Below are positions 12,101-25,692 of a stretch of 64,000 nucleotides of DNA, in pieces. The stretch's first letter is position 1. Each line of letters begins with the position of its first letter. The notes beneath the pieces were generated by a model that had not been told where the DNA came from, made no database searches, and saw nothing but the letters and a program-made list of their open reading frames with translations. Where the stretch lies: the NCBI GenBank assembly GCA_004154925.1, contig QJNS01000068.1, forward strand, positions 186,001 to 250,000, written 5' to 3'. The stretch comes from Monosporascus cannonballus. Taxonomy: Eukaryota; Ascomycota; Sordariomycetes; Xylariales. Both the position numbers and the translations under genes were made by a program.

Positions 12101-13421
12101 ATTACCGTTTAGATATCTTGCTATTATCAGTTTAATTAAAAAAATTCAAATTATATATATATATATTCAATACGTTAATAAATACATTTTTACTCGCGAT
12201 AAGGTAAATAATAACGTTATTTGTAGTATATTACAGGCAGATTATTATATTAATTAAACGTTTTAATATAAATATCTTTTATTTATTTTAAATATTCTTT
12301 TCAATATTTACTAAAAACGGTTTATTATTTTTTTAAAATATCTTTTAGGTTAGACTTTTGGTTTTTCGTCTCTTTTATTAAATCCTTTTATTGTAATAGC
12401 CTTATCTTATATTACATTCGAATTATATTAACAATATTTTATCGCTTTTTTATCGTCTTAAGGCTATTTTTTAAATATTGGCATTCACTTATTTTACGGT
12501 AATCTTTTGAGCGAAAAATATTTATAAACTTCATATTCTTTTTTTCTTTTGCAGTTATAATATTTAATCTAATTTTACTTCCTTTTGTAAATGGTCCCAA
12601 ATTTCATAAATCATGGCTTAATACTATAAGCCGTAAACGGCGTATTATTTTTTTCCTTAATTAGCCTTTGGCATTTATATCTAGGAATATTATATTTTTT
12701 ATACGTCGTTCGTATAATTTCTTATTACTTTTATTTATTTCAATAATATAACGGTTTAAATACAAAAGTTTCAAAAATTTAATAATTTTATTTTTAACGA
12801 TATTTTGATATTTTTCTAAACATTTTCATTTAATTATTTTTTTTAATTTATGCATTCTTTTTTAATTAAAAAGTTTATAGGAATAATAACAAATTTCGAA
12901 ATAAGTCCTTTTTGCTAAAATCATGGAATTTATTACGTAACTCTTCGTTTTTCGTCCGAATTTTCAACATTAATTTTTAATCTTTTCTTAAAATTTACGT
13001 AATTAAAACAAAGTTCTTATAACTTTTTGTTAATTATATTTAAAGTTTTTCAAATAAATTTCTATAATTTATTCCAATTAATTCTGAGCATTTCGCATAA
13101 GAAAGGATATTACGGCGAAAAATTTATCCGCCAATTTAATCAAATTTTAAAATCGAAAATATATTCGTATTTAAATACAAAAGCTTTTTATATTCCTTTT
13201 TCTGTAGTAAGGCTAAGGTTGGTTTTTCCTTATATCGTATTGTAATAATAAATATTAGAATAAATAACGTTTATTTTATAAGCTATTAAATTTATTTTTT
13301 ACGTTTCTTAATTCTAGTTGAGAATTACGGCATAATAAAAAATAAATAGGTACTAATTAATATCTTAATTAAAAGATATTACTTAAACTTGAGCGATATT
13401 TTTAAATAAAAACTTATAATG
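12100..13421 (-). pseudogene. Gag of element B, heavily decayed
   Basis: Lies between pol and the 5' LTR on the '-' strand. The order matches elements D and E: pre-protease linker, zinc-knuckle region, capsid region, leader. The leader next to the LTR keeps AACTTATAATG, a decayed form of the AAGCTTRTAACG leader of the other copies. The small open stretch at 13,027-13,245 on the '+' strand appears to be a shadow. Confidence 0.45.
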
Positions 13422-13805
13422 TATAACAACTTTGCGATTTAACTAATAATTAAATTTAAACCTTACGAATTTATATGAATAAAAATATTATAAAAGCTTA
13501 AATGATAAATATAATATCTTAATACGTCTCGTACTTTTAAAAGCATTTTAAGTAATAAAATATTATTATAGGCAAATGTTAATTTTATAATGAAAGTAAC
13601 GAATATATATATATATATATGTAATTATTTTAAATATTATTAATAATTATGTTCCCTATTATAATTATAATCCTTCGTAATTTTAGTTATTTTTTAGTAA
13701 TTACGAATATACTACTAATTACGTATCACGTAATTTATAGGATAAACCGTATTATTTTTATTGTTAGGGCGGTTTCCCCAAATCTGGGCCTAATAAATAG
13801 TAATA
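13422..13805 (-). repeat. 5' LTR of element B
   Basis: Starts TATAACAAC (from TGTAACGGC) and carries the same U3 block of GTAATTA-like repeats as the 3' LTR. The end near 13,805 is followed by TTTAA, matching TTTAG at 259-263. It contains a short AT microsatellite near 13,605-13,620. Confidence 0.75.
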
Positions 13806-16800
13806 TTTAAATATTAAATACAAAAAAATACATTTAATTAAAGTACATATATTGCGTTATTAAATTAATCAAAAAGAAATCAGATAAATGATATACCAAA
13901 ACAAATAATAATAAGATAAAAAGATTTATAATAATTTATAAAGAGAATATAATAATAAAACGAATTTAGAAATAATTAAATATATTATAGATAAAAATAA
14001 CACTATAATTTAAAAATTTCAAAATATAATATATAAAAGTTATTTATAAAAAAGTCGTAAAATAACGATATTTAAAACGATTTTTAAAACAAATAGATAA
14101 GAAAATTTCAAAGATCAAAATAAAAATAATTTTCAACTGTAAAATTTTAAATATATAAATCAGAGGAAATTAAGATCCTGTAATAATAAATTATAAGTTT
14201 TATATTAATATAAACGCCAAATACCATAATTTCGCTTACGGCAAATGTAAAATTAAACATAAAATTAATTAATTTTAAATTTCTAATTAATAATAATATT
14301 AATAAATAAAGCCCGTTATTATTTTATTTACTAATTACGATACAATATTTTAAAAAAATTATAAATGCATAATTATAAACCTCTAATCGACGAAACGATT
14401 ACATATATAAAAGTTGTATTGTATTTTATTAATAAAGAAATACTTTCTTTTAAAAACACCTAAATATTTAATTACAAATACAGGCTAAGACTTATATAAA
14501 AATTCGATAAATATTTATTATTTAAAGACCTAAATACAAATAAATAAATATTATAAATTATAATTTATGATAATTATTATATTTAAACTTGAAGTATTAG
14601 AAAGTAACGTATAATAATAATTCGACAAATTAAAATATGTAACAAATATGTTATTATAATATTACAAACATTAAAAATAAATTAAAACGGGTTTAATAAG
14701 AATTGTGAAATAAAATAAATGGAAATATGAAATATATTTTAGGATTATTTATTTATAAAGTTTTACTTTATATTTAAAAAAATTAACTTGAACCTTTGAA
14801 TTATGGACGAAATATAATAGATTTTTCAAATTTAAAAGGTTTTTAAAAAAATCATTTTATAGTTATTTAGGAATAATTAATAAAAATAAACAATATTAAA
14901 TATTTTTACTATTAATAATTAAAATAAAGTTCTTATTTAGAAATATAATAGTTTTTAATATTTAACTTTAAATATGAATATAATTATTTTAAAATAAAAA
15001 TACAGATAAATAGAAAATGCATTTTAAAATAAATAAATTTATTTAAGTATTATCTTGCAAAATAAGTATTTTAAATATATTAATACCTTTTTTACAAATA
15101 TTAATTTCATTATATTAGAAATATATCAATATATTTATTACGTTAAAATCTAAATATATATATAAAAAATTTATATTATGTAATTAAATTTATGAAATAT
15201 GAATTTATTAATAAAGATAGGAAATATCTTGTTTTAATAAAAAATATATTTAAAATATAATGTTAATTTAAAAGACTTTAAAATTTTTTACAAAAGTCAT
15301 AATATATATAAAATAATACACGCTTATTACGGTTAAAAATCAAGATATTTTTCTTTTGCGAATTATTATAAAAAGTTTAACTTTAATTTTGATAAAATGA
15401 TATTGTTCTTATTTAAGTTTATAAAAAGAATTAAACGAAACTAATAAAGAGTAAAAACCTTAAAAAGTATACAACGTTAGGTAATTAATAAATTAAAATT
15501 GATTATATATAATATAATACGTTTTATTAAACTAAAAGCTTAATTTTTGAATTAAACGTTAAATGTTATAACCGTATAAACAAACAATATAAATACATTA
15601 TTTCTTATTATATCCTTATTATATGAATTTAATAAAATTTAATTAAATTAGAATATTATAAAACCAATTTATAATTATTATGATAATGTTAGGATAATTA
15701 ATTATTTTTCAATAGAATTTAATTTAAGATTTGTATATTTTAACTAATTTTTACCCATTTTATTGCGGTTAAAATGCTTACGATCTCATAATTACAAATA
15801 GCCAAAAAAACAGTTACTTTCGGTTTCGTTATAATTTACCAAAAAGGCTTAAAAATAGCAAAATTAATCCCTTACGCAAATATTTAAATTTTAGACAAGT
15901 AAATTAAGGTTAATTATATAATTTGCGACATTATTTAAAAAGAATACATATATATTGATTAAATTACAACTCTGCGAACTATTCTATTCGACGTATTGAA
16001 TGAAAACTTAATAAACTATAATAATAATATATTTGAAAATTAAAAAGTATTTAAATTATAAATTTAGAAAAATATTAATAATATTTATACGCTATGTATA
16101 TAAAAATAAAGTAAAACTTATTACAAACTTTGAAAATCTTGAATATAACGTTAATATATTTAGTATTTCCTTAAAATATATATAATATTTTATAAATTAT
16201 AATGATAATATAATTTGTATAACAAAATCAAAAGATACTTATGCAAATTTTTAAAAATATTATCTATTACGAGTTTTAACACAAATATATAACATAGATG
16301 TTGTAAACTTTATTATTAAAGTCTATTATTTTAAAGATCTAATAACAAAAATATATTGCGATAATATTTTCAAAATCGTAAATAAAAATCCTAAAACTTT
16401 CTTTTTTACTTTATTAATAATTATTAATATAATATCTAATATCTGTATTTTTCAAAAATATTTTTATAACATATAAATTATTATATAACAATATGTTCCG
16501 TAAGAGGTTACGTATATATTAAAAATGTAAACGAATTTTAAAATAAAAAATAATATATATTTTCACATTATTAAAAATTAAATACATAAAATAATTCAAG
16601 TAAGTATTAAATATTATCTTATAATATTATATTAATTATAAAAAGAGTATTTTAAGCAAGAATATTACGTATTGCGAAATAAAGTATTAATATTAATATT
16701 AAAAAAATGTAACACCTATTTAATAAACGTTATTATTAATTCTGTATTTAATGTTTTTAAAAACACATATTATAAATTTTTAAATATTAAAATATTGTTA

Positions 16801-17254
16801 TTTCAAAATATTTTATATAATTATATTAAAAGTTTAATGGAAAAATTAAAATTTGTAAGCAATATAATAAATAAATGTTAAAATACAAAAATGAAAGAAG
16901 TTAATTTTTTTAAAAAAAAAGAAAATAAATTATTTTATTAAAAACGATATTTAAACAAAATAACTTAATAAAACCCACATTCTGGAGTATATGTATTAGT
17001 ATAGAAATTCTAACAAGGCTTCAAAAATTAAGTACTAATTAAAATTTCTTTTTAAAATTTAAATTTAAGTTTTTTTCAATTTCTATTTTTAACATTTATA
17101 ATATATATTATACAAATATATGCGAAAGAAAATAATGTAAAAACAAAAGACGAAATTATATTCAAAATAAAGAAAAGTCTTTCACTTGTCAAAGAGACTT
17201 AATATTTAACTAACTAAAAAAAGGATATAAATTTTAAAAATACTAAAAACCTGA
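13806..17254 (+). mobile_element. Old '+' Gypsy relic Z, gag-pol part
   Basis: More AT-rich than elements 1 or B and almost without CpG. The stretch 14,040-14,230 aligns by eye with element 1 at about 2,700-2,870 (the linker before the protease), and 15,745-15,990 with its RNase H to early integrase region, so it runs in '+' orientation with pol order kept. No active-site motif remains. The open piece at 16,672-16,881 is AT-rich and shows no recognisable domain. The end of the element is not visible. Confidence 0.45.
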
Positions 17255-17259
17255 TAAAA

Positions 17260-17389
17260 TGTTACGGCTTGGTCCACCGTAAGAGCTCCAATATATATGC
17301 AGCTGTAAGCACCAGGATGATTGCCACAATTGCGATCATTCCACCGATCTTTTGCCCTGGTGGCGTAATGATATAGTGCAGCCATAACA
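17260..17389 (+). repeat. 130-bp solo LTR (short-LTR family), copy 1
   Basis: Begins TGTTACGGC and ends GCCATAACA, with perfect 5-bp duplications TAAAA at 17,255-17,259 and 17,390-17,394. Base composition is normal, in sharp contrast to the AT-rich surroundings. It contains an inverted repeat ATGATTGC ... GCGATCAT and CCACC ... GGTGG. A near-identical copy lies at 55,539-55,668. TG...CA ends and a 5-bp duplication indicate an LTR left after recombination. No internal region of this family is seen here. Strand is arbitrary. Confidence 0.85.
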
Positions 17390-17394
17390 TAAAA

Positions 17395-20067
17395 GGTTTG
17401 ATAAAATCTTAACGCGTATTAATACTTTTTTTATTAATAACAACGAATAAAAAACTAGCATTTTGATTAGCGACTTCCAAATAACCTTAAAAAATTCCCT
17501 AAATTTTAATCTATTAAATTTATACCTTCAAATGTTTAAGTTTTTCCTGTCGCTATAATTATATAGAAATTCAAGTAATTAAAATCATTTATAAATTAAA
17601 CAATACTATTGATAAATTTAATGTTTTGCGCTTTATATTAATACTATTAGTAATAAATACAGAAAAGCCAATAAAAAAACCTAAATAAAGCTATTTTGAA
17701 AATCCAGATTTTTAAATAATAGAATTAAGCTATATAATAATTAATCATAGAAATAAAAATATTTATTTTATTATATAACCAATTATAATGTATCAGTTTT
17801 TTATTTCGAAAAAGGTTTGATATTATTTAATAAATCAAAACCATTTTTAAAAATATACAAAATACTGTATAACTACTTTTGAAAAGAGATTTATTTTCTA
17901 AAATTAAATAAAATATGACGTTATTAGATTTTACAAAATTAACGTTTAAAAATATAATCTAACATAATTGAAAAAAATAGAACTTAATGGAAAAAGAAAC
18001 TAAAAAATAGGATTTTTTTTAAAAGAAAAGCCAATTTGTGTTACTAATTAGCAAGTTACGACTTTTTAAAACAGTTATAATAAAGAAAGCTAAGAAAATT
18101 AAATAAATTAAATTATATTATAATTTATAAACTTTTTCGCAATAAGTTAATAAACTAGATTAGTAACTTATTAATAATAAGTTGATACGCTAAAATAAAT
18201 ATACTTAGTATATCGATAGCTGTAATGATTTTAATATATACTTTATATTTTTGTGATTTAAAATATCCTTAATATTACGAAGAATAATAAGGTATTTAAT
18301 TACTTCAATTCCTACAACGTTTTTATTAATATAGGCTCGTATAATTTAAATTTAACAATTAATTAAGCTTTTAGATATTATATTATTTTTAAAAATAATT
18401 TTTATATTCTTTAATTTCTTATAAAGCTTTTTTAACTTATTATATCACGTTTTATAATATTACTTTGGTATTATTGTTTTTTAAGTTTTATATAAAAATG
18501 CAAGTTTTTAGTGTAATATTTTCCTAATTTTTTCCCTTTATAAGAAATATTAATTAAATATAATAATTAATAATACATTTGTAATAATATTATAATATTA
18601 TTAGCTAAATTCTTTCCTTTTATCTATAAATATATTAATTAAAAGAAAATATTTATTACTGTTATTTTTCTTTAAGTAAGTTTAATAAAATTATTTATTT
18701 ATTTATTTTATCTCATAAATATATTAATTGAAAATATTAGTATTATTATTTATTAACTTTATACATTTCCGATTTAATATAAATATACAACCTGTTTTGA
18801 TATATACGCATAATATATTAATGACGGCAGTTTTATTAACAGTTATATATTAGATATTTGTATCAAATATTGTAAGCGGTATATGTTACGCCGTAATAAT
18901 ATAAAATTTCAAAATAAACGTTTTTTATTCGCTTTTAATATTTTTTATTTTAATTTCCAGAACTTTTATCATTTCTTAAATGTTTTTAAGCTAATCGTTT
19001 CGCCTTTCGTATTTTGTATCGAATGTTTTATTTTAAAATCTTTTACACGCAATAAATTTAAATTATATTAATAAATCGGCTATCGTTTTTGTACTTACCT
19101 TTAAACTATTTCTGGAATATTAATATCCAATTAGGTTATACAGACTTTTTTAATATCCCTTGTTAAAAAATGTCATATTTTTTGGTTGTAATTAAATCTT
19201 TAAATTTTGCTTTAATTCTATTTTTAAGAAATTTCAAATCTTACAATTTTTAATACTGTAGTATATTAGATATTTTACGCGTTTTACTCTGTTTAAATCA
19301 ACTACGTAAATATCCTGTTTTATAACGTCCCTTTTCCTCTTTTTTATACGATGTATATATTTTAAATTATTACTCTTAACTGCTTTCCATATCTATTAAT
19401 TTGATGTAATTAAATGAAATAATTTAACAAGTTTGTTTTTTTAATTAGATTTCTACATTTTAATAAAATAGATATTTTAAATCCTTGCGTTTTTTAACGG
19501 TTTATCTTATTTGAGTTATACACTTTTTAAATCTAATCGCGTATTTCGAAGCAGGTTTTTATCGTAATTATAAGATTGGTTACATAGTAAAACGTTTTTC
19601 ATTTAAGTTGTTAAAATTAACTTTTAATATATTTTCGATGTTAATATAATGGGAAAATCTTTTTTAATATATTTCTTCTAATTAGTTTTATCTTTTTTCA
19701 ATTACTCTTTTATAACCAATTTATATGAATTTAAAAGAATTCTTTAAAAAATATTATAATAATGTAGATTTAATTTAAGGGTTTGTTTAAATTCTAGAAC
19801 TTAAAATAAGTTTCTCCTGAGCTTAAAATATTTTAAACATTTTGGTCTTAAGATAAAATTCAGGTTTTGTAAAATTATATTTTAAGAGATTCATTTGTAT
19901 TACAGTAACATTTACTTAAATCCCACAACAATATATTTAGCGTTTAAGCTTTATAGCGTTCCTTTAAAATTAAGCTGTTATAAAAATTCTATTACTACAG
20001 GTTAGTAAATTAATTAAGAAATATTGTTTAATATTTAACGATTTAATTAAAATAAAAACTTATAACG
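17395..20067. other. AT-rich transposon relics, no gene recognised
   Basis: No gene or catalytic motif found. The part adjoining the LTR-like sequence at 20,068 is probably the gag side of a '-' element, because it ends in AACTTATAACG, the leader form found next to 5' LTRs of this family. The open piece at 18,883-19,071 is lysine/asparagine/phenylalanine-rich and looks like a chance frame in AT-rich DNA. Confidence 0.4.
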
Positions 20068-20440
20068 TATAATAGGTAAAACATTCAACTTATTCTTAAA
20101 TCTCAGTCGTGCGAATTTATATTAGAAAAAGATATTGTAGAAATTCAAGTAAAAATAACTTTAATTACGTTTTATAATGCCAAAAGTATTTTAAGCTACG
20201 AAGTTACAAATCTTAATAATTATTTAAAATTGATATTATTTGAATTGTAAATTTAATCAACATATATATTTATCTAGATAAATTTAAATCTTTATTAAAT
20301 AGTAAAATCGTTCTAAATTCAATTTTTTAAATACATATAGTGCTGCTTAAATATAACTGAATCCTAACGCTAAGAAAAATTCAATTTATATAACTTGAAA
20401 TTATGGATGTAATTGTTTTCTTAAACTATTTTAATTAGGT
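20068..20440 (-). repeat. Decayed 5' LTR-like fragment
   Basis: TATAATAGG after the AACTTATAACG leader, then stretches matching the family R-U5 (CGTGCGAATTTATATTAG; TAATGCCAAAAGTATTTTAAG). The outer boundary is unclear and is given approximately. Confidence 0.5.
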
Positions 20441-22100
20441 TGTAACATTTATTATCGTATTTAAATTTAAAATTTTGAAGTTTTAAGCGTACTATGAATT
20501 ATTAATATTAATTATTATTCTCATTTAATTAATTAACATTTCAAGTTAATTTATTTTGAAAAGGAATTAGTTTAATTTCAAAACTAGTTAAATTAAAATG
20601 CTGCTGGAACTAGTTATAGGTTTTTATATAGTAATTTATTAAGTTGTATTTCGGTTTTCACTTTTTTAATTATTAATTCGAACAAGATTTTGTTATAAGA
20701 ACAACAGTTTCTGTTTTAAAAAGACCTGCTTTTGAGGCCTAACGTAGATTTGCTACGGCTAAACTTCGAAAAACGAAATTCGCCTACAACATGATTTAAA
20801 TATTCTAAATAATCGGGACCAGATTATATAACTTATATAAATTTACGATATATTTATTTTTAAAAAATAGGTATATAGTTATTGGGATTTTTATATAAAT
20901 AACACATATTTATTTTCGTCCTTCAGATATTAATTTAAGCGTTTACTTAAATAAAATATTGTTTTTAATTAAAATGAAATTTATAAACCTTTTTAATAAT
21001 AGATTATTAAATTACTTTTCACTTAATTATTATTTGTATATCAAGACTGTATTTTAAATAACATTCATATTTCTAAATATATATAAAATAAATTTATTAT
21101 ATTTTAAAAGTTCTTAAATTAATAACAAATATATTACGTAATTCATAACATATTCTTTACTACTTAATTAATACGATCATTTTATCCGTAATTTTACTGT
21201 AATACAATGTGTTTTTTTATAAATTTTAATAATAATTCTTATTTATAAAGAAATATTAAGATATAAAAATTGTAAAAGAAATTCTAATAAAAGGCCAGAC
21301 AGGTTTAAAAAACTCAGAATAAAATAACGGTTTACATATAAAAGATTTAAAAATTAAAAATCAACGATTAACGAATATTATATATTATAATCGCCAAAGT
21401 TAAGGCGTTAAAAAGAAAAACGTCAAATACGCTTAATAATAAAACATCATAATTCGGTTATTATTAGAAATTTATTAATTATGCGACAATATTATTTTAT
21501 TTCTTAGTTATGATAAAATATTAGGTGTTTAAAGTTACAAGTTAATTTATTCTAAACATTATAATAAAGTTATTAATATAAAAGCATTTTAATTTAGGCT
21601 AAATTTTATTTAAAATTTACAAAGGGTTTATACCTAAAAATTATCACAAGATACTAATTATTATATAGTTATTAACCGAATTAATACTTTTAAAGTTTGA
21701 ACATATTATACGAGAATATTTGTAAAATTATTTAAATACAGCTTCGTATATAATTAATAATATTTTTAACAAATATAATTTTTTTAAATAAATACGAAAT
21801 TTGTTAAAAAGCGTGAATAAGAAATAATATAGAGTTAAATAATTTGTTTGTTTTAGTAAATTAAGTTAATATTTATATTTTTAACTTAATTTAATTATGT
21901 AGCAATAATTTCAAATTCATCAAAAACGTCTTGGTTTATTGCATTTATAATAAATTTAAATCTGAAGTTAAAAACGAGCTTTATACAGTATTTAAAGTTT
22001 GACTTTTATAACATATATCGATAAAAGCATTATCGCCAATAAACGTACTTTTAATCAATGCTTTAAAAACCGAATTACTACATAATATAGCAACAAATAT
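20441..22100. other. AT-rich stretch, no gene recognised
   Basis: Dense stops in all frames. A more CG-containing patch near 20,725-20,790 has no recognisable protein or repeat. It may be upstream sequence of the Copia-like relic that follows. Confidence 0.35.
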
Positions 22101-22189
22101 TTTCATCGCTGAATTTAAAACAGTAAAGACAACCCTTAACAAATTATTCTTTTTTTGAAAAAGGTTAAGAAAAATCAATTAAATTTAAA

Positions 22190-23000
22190 ATGCTTTAATT
22201 ATGGTAAAAAGGATATTTTAAAAACCAGTATCGTTTGCTAGCTAAGAAAAAATCTAAAGAAAAATTCTTTAATCATAGAAAGAAATAAAACGGTTAAGCA
22301 AAAAAATAAATAATAAGGCCAAAAGAAACTTAATTCAATGTTTTTCTAGTTAGAATTTATTATTATTATGATTATATAAGTTTAAAGCAATTTTTTAAAA
22401 TACAAAAATTATTTTACATATCAAAGGTTAAAACCAAAACTTATAACTACTATTTAAAATAAACGGTTTTTATCATAATTATAAAGCTGAAATACATTTA
22501 TTATTTCGATAAATAAAATATAGGATATATGATCAAGACGGCCAATTTCGGCTAGATATTAATAATTATAAATATTTTTTTCCGAATTTTATAAATTCCT
22601 TAAATATATTATATATTTAAAAATGGACATTTAAAACGTCCTTATAATTGTTATATTTTTAACGGTTATAACGATAATTGTTTACTTTATTTATACGCTA
22701 AGAGAAATAATAATTTTTAGCTTTAATGAAAAAAAAAGTGATTATAAAATTAAAGGATAAATATAAATACATTAAACATTTTAATAACTATAATATCTAA
22801 GGTCCTATTATTTACAGCCCAAATTATAATAGAATTACAAACTATATTATAAAAATATTGATGTTATCTTCTGATATTTTGCATATAATAAGAACTTTTA
22901 AACATAAAATTTATTTTTTCGAAAATTTACACTTTTAATTTTATACCAAGAAAATGCAAAATTAACGGTTATATAAAAAAGGAACAGTTCGTTTTTAATG
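22190..23000 (+). pseudogene. Possible Copia-like gag-protease relic
   Basis: A zinc-knuckle-like run at 22,191-22,233 reads CFNYGKK and, after a one-base shift in an A run, GYFKNQY. This fits CX2CX4HX4C with Cys/His replaced by Tyr. Downstream (about 22,515-22,580) RIYDQDG...NNYKYFFPNF resembles the Asp-x-Gly...Asn pattern of Copia protease, and about 22,605-22,690 vaguely resembles the segment after it. The assignment is weak: the frames are broken and no RT was found. The open piece at 21,981-22,178 on the other strand lies next to it and looks like a shadow. Confidence 0.3.
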
Positions 23001-24078
23001 CTCGTTCGGCAGTAAAAAGTGATGAAAATGTATAAATAATCATTATATTAAATACGCCATTAAAATAGTCTAAAAATAGAGGTCTTTTTTTATAAACATA
23101 TTATATCAATTAAAAAATAGCAAATGTTTTCAAATGAAGATATTAAGAAGTCTTATTATATGAAGTCTTCAGCGAAATTACGAAAAGATTACGTAATTAA
23201 ATTAAAATCTCCATTTAATAAAAAGATAAAGCATAAAAAGGTATAATTAAGTTAAAGCCGAACGGAATTTTAATTTTATTATAATAATATAAATATATTA
23301 ACTTCTTGAAAATATAAATTAAAATGTTACAAATTGTATATAATAAATAAGAATCTATTTATTTACTTAAACGAACCAATATTAAGAAAAGGAAAAAACT
23401 TTTATAATAAATCTGAAATACTAAAAACGAATTTCTTTCAATATCGTTAAATATCTGATTATAATATTTTTTAAAAATTCTTTAATTTAGTCTTTTAGTT
23501 AACAAATTAATTAATAAAGTTAAAATTTTTTAAAATAATAAATTTTTTACTAAGACCTTTCACGAAATTTCCTATATAATTAAAAAATAAATAAATCTTA
23601 GATTAAAGTGTTACTATATTTTCGAAATACTATATATTTAAAAACCTATTTAAAAATATAAAAGATTACAAGTTATTACTTTACTGTTAATAAAATCATG
23701 AAATATCTTTTAAAATACTATATTAAATTTCATGAAAACTTATATTATAAATTTTATAACGTTAAAGGCGTTGTAAAAGAGCAAATAACAGGATTTAAAA
23801 AAGGTTATATTGAATTTTTTAAGTTTCTAACAGATTGCCCTGTCCTTATAATATCTCAACTTAAAAATATTAAACACAAAATTAAGTAAAATAGAATTCT
23901 CGTTTATTAATATAACGCATCGGATACGTTTATTGGATAAATAAGTTTATCGAATAGTGTTTAACATCTTTGAATTACTCAACTTTAATTAATTATTTTT
24001 AATATTAATAATATAGAACGGCTTAAAAAAGAAGTAAAAATAAACAGAGCTATCTAGGCTAAAAAATGAAACCCGACA
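23001..24078. other. AT-rich stretch, no gene recognised
   Basis: Stops in all frames except an open piece at 23,698-23,889 (63 codons, Lys/Ile/Phe-rich) without recognisable domains. It may be the tail of the Copia-like relic or flanking DNA of the pogo element. Confidence 0.35.
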
Positions 24079-25692
24079 TTTAGTTACATAATATCCAGTT
24101 CGATTTATAAAATCGCGTATTTTGCTTTATATAAACGATATGCCGGTAAATCTTCCAAAACCGATATTATTTGTAATTTGCGAAAATTAACGTTAATCGA
24201 AAAGAAATCGATTATCGACTAAATTCTTAATTAAGATATACGAACGTTTTCTGTCCGGCTTTAATATATTGAAAATATGGCGAATATATTGCTTGTTTAA
24301 CTTATTACGGGATGTATCGGGGTTAAATACGTATCGAACTTTGTTAAACTGAAAGAAAATCCAAAACGCGTTTAAATCGAAAAATCGAGTAATAAAAGAT
24401 ATTATACGACGAATCTCGAATATTTTTACAAGTGGTTTAACCTTATTCGGGTTATAATCGTTAAATACGATATTATAAAAAAGATATTTATAATTTTGAC
24501 GAAACGAGATTTTAATACGGTTTCTTATAGTAACGTGTATGGCAATTACTAATTTTAAAAAACGTAAAAATCTTATATAAGCGTAATAAAGGAATAAGGA
24601 ATAGATTATAGTTATATAGACTGTTAATTTACAAAGTTAGATATTGTTGTTATTTATTATTTTCGCTGAGAAAAATCATCTTAATTTTTGGTATCGAAAG
24701 AATTTATTATTAGTTGATTAAAAGATCGTGTTAAATAGTAATAATTGAATAACGAACAAATTAGGTTAGAAATGGGTTTAATACTTCGATAAATATATCC
24801 GAATACGTACAAAAAAATCGGAACGTTTTTTTATCTTTAACGGTTACGAAAATTTCTATTCGATGGAATTCGAAAAATATTGCGCAAATAACGGTAGTAT
24901 TACGCTTTGTATACCTGCTTATTTTTCTTATCGACTTTAAATTTTCGACGTATTTTGCTTTTTTATCTTAAAATGCGCTTATTAGTTTTTTACCGACAAT
25001 TTGATAGGACGTTACCATACTTATATTGCAAAAGAAGATTTTTTTGGCCGGTTTTTACAACCCGTTTAAAACTGCCAAAACATTCGAAAATATTAAAGCC
25101 GGATTTGCAAAAGCTGGGTTTGTTTTATTCGATCCTAATAACGTTTTATCCGATTTGGAAATTCCTCCAGTTATATTTATATCGACCGTATTGACGTTTA
25201 CTTCCGCCTTTTCCGTTTTTACTCTTTTTGCAAAATTTCTTCAGAATATTTGCGAAGTAATAAAACAGCGACGTTATTTGCAAAAAAGTATTAAAAATTA
25301 CTAAAGTAACTTGCTGGCAAAAATAATTAAATCGGTTGATTTTTTTAACGAGAAATGTCTTAAAGTTATTGTATGAACATACTTTTTTAAATGAAAAAAA
25401 TAGTTATTTATGTAAAACGAACTATATGCTTAAAAAATATGAAAAATTAAAATAAACGGCTTTAAAAATGAAAAATACTTATTATATAACAGAGATCAGT
25501 TTTTCTGGCCGAGAAAAAAGGTAATAGTAAAAATATGCAGCTAATAGCGGCTGAAGATAATCGTTATAAAAGGTTAAGACAAAGGAGCGAAAATGCGGCG
25601 TTTGCAACAAGCCCGAACATAATGCGCGTAATTTTAAAGAAGTTATAGATATATTTAACAAAAAGAAATCCGATAAATTTGTGTTATTATGA
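24079..25692 (+). pseudogene. Fot1/pogo-type (Tc1/mariner) DDE transposase relic
   Basis: Reading across frameshifts gives the pogo/CENP-B layout. There is an N-terminal helix-turn-helix region (LTLIEKKSIID, then YIENMANILL, about 24,190-24,285). The first catalytic Asp is in NFDETRF (24,492-24,512). The second Asp block is decayed to FNGYEN (Asn codon 24,839-24,841) followed by MEFEKYCANNGSITLCIPAY. The C-terminal FENIKAGFAKAGFVLFDPNN is at about 25,085-25,145, and a knuckle-like KCGVCNKPEHNARN at about 25,591-25,632 precedes a stop at 25,690. The open frame 25,026-25,304 is the largest intact piece. It would have been a cut-and-paste transposase. Terminal inverted repeats were not identified. 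Confidence 0.8.

Larger units (their letters stand above)
264..13805 (-). mobile_element. Gypsy chromovirus element B, interrupted by element 1
   Basis: Full-length '-' LTR retrotransposon. Its 3' LTR is split into 264-316 and 7,212-7,543 by element 1; its 5' LTR is 13,422 to about 13,805. TTTAG at 259-263 and TTTAA at 13,806-13,810 are a target duplication with one G-to-A change. Without the nested element it is about 6.6 kb. Gag lies near 12.3-13.4 kb and pol about 8.26-12.1 kb on the '-' strand. The '+' strand holds the antisense ORF at about 7,640-8,252. All frames are broken by stops, with C-to-T and G-to-A changes relative to elements E and D. Pol was recognised by alignment to the better-preserved copies. 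Confidence 0.8.

Noticed and set aside
17260..17389. tRNA or SINE-type RNA gene
   Set aside because: No A/B-box arrangement or cloverleaf was seen; the TG...CA ends and 5-bp duplication fit a solo LTR.
18883..19071. 62-codon '+' frame in AT-rich DNA
   Set aside because: Phe/Asn/Lys-rich composition and no match to other parts of the window suggest a chance frame.
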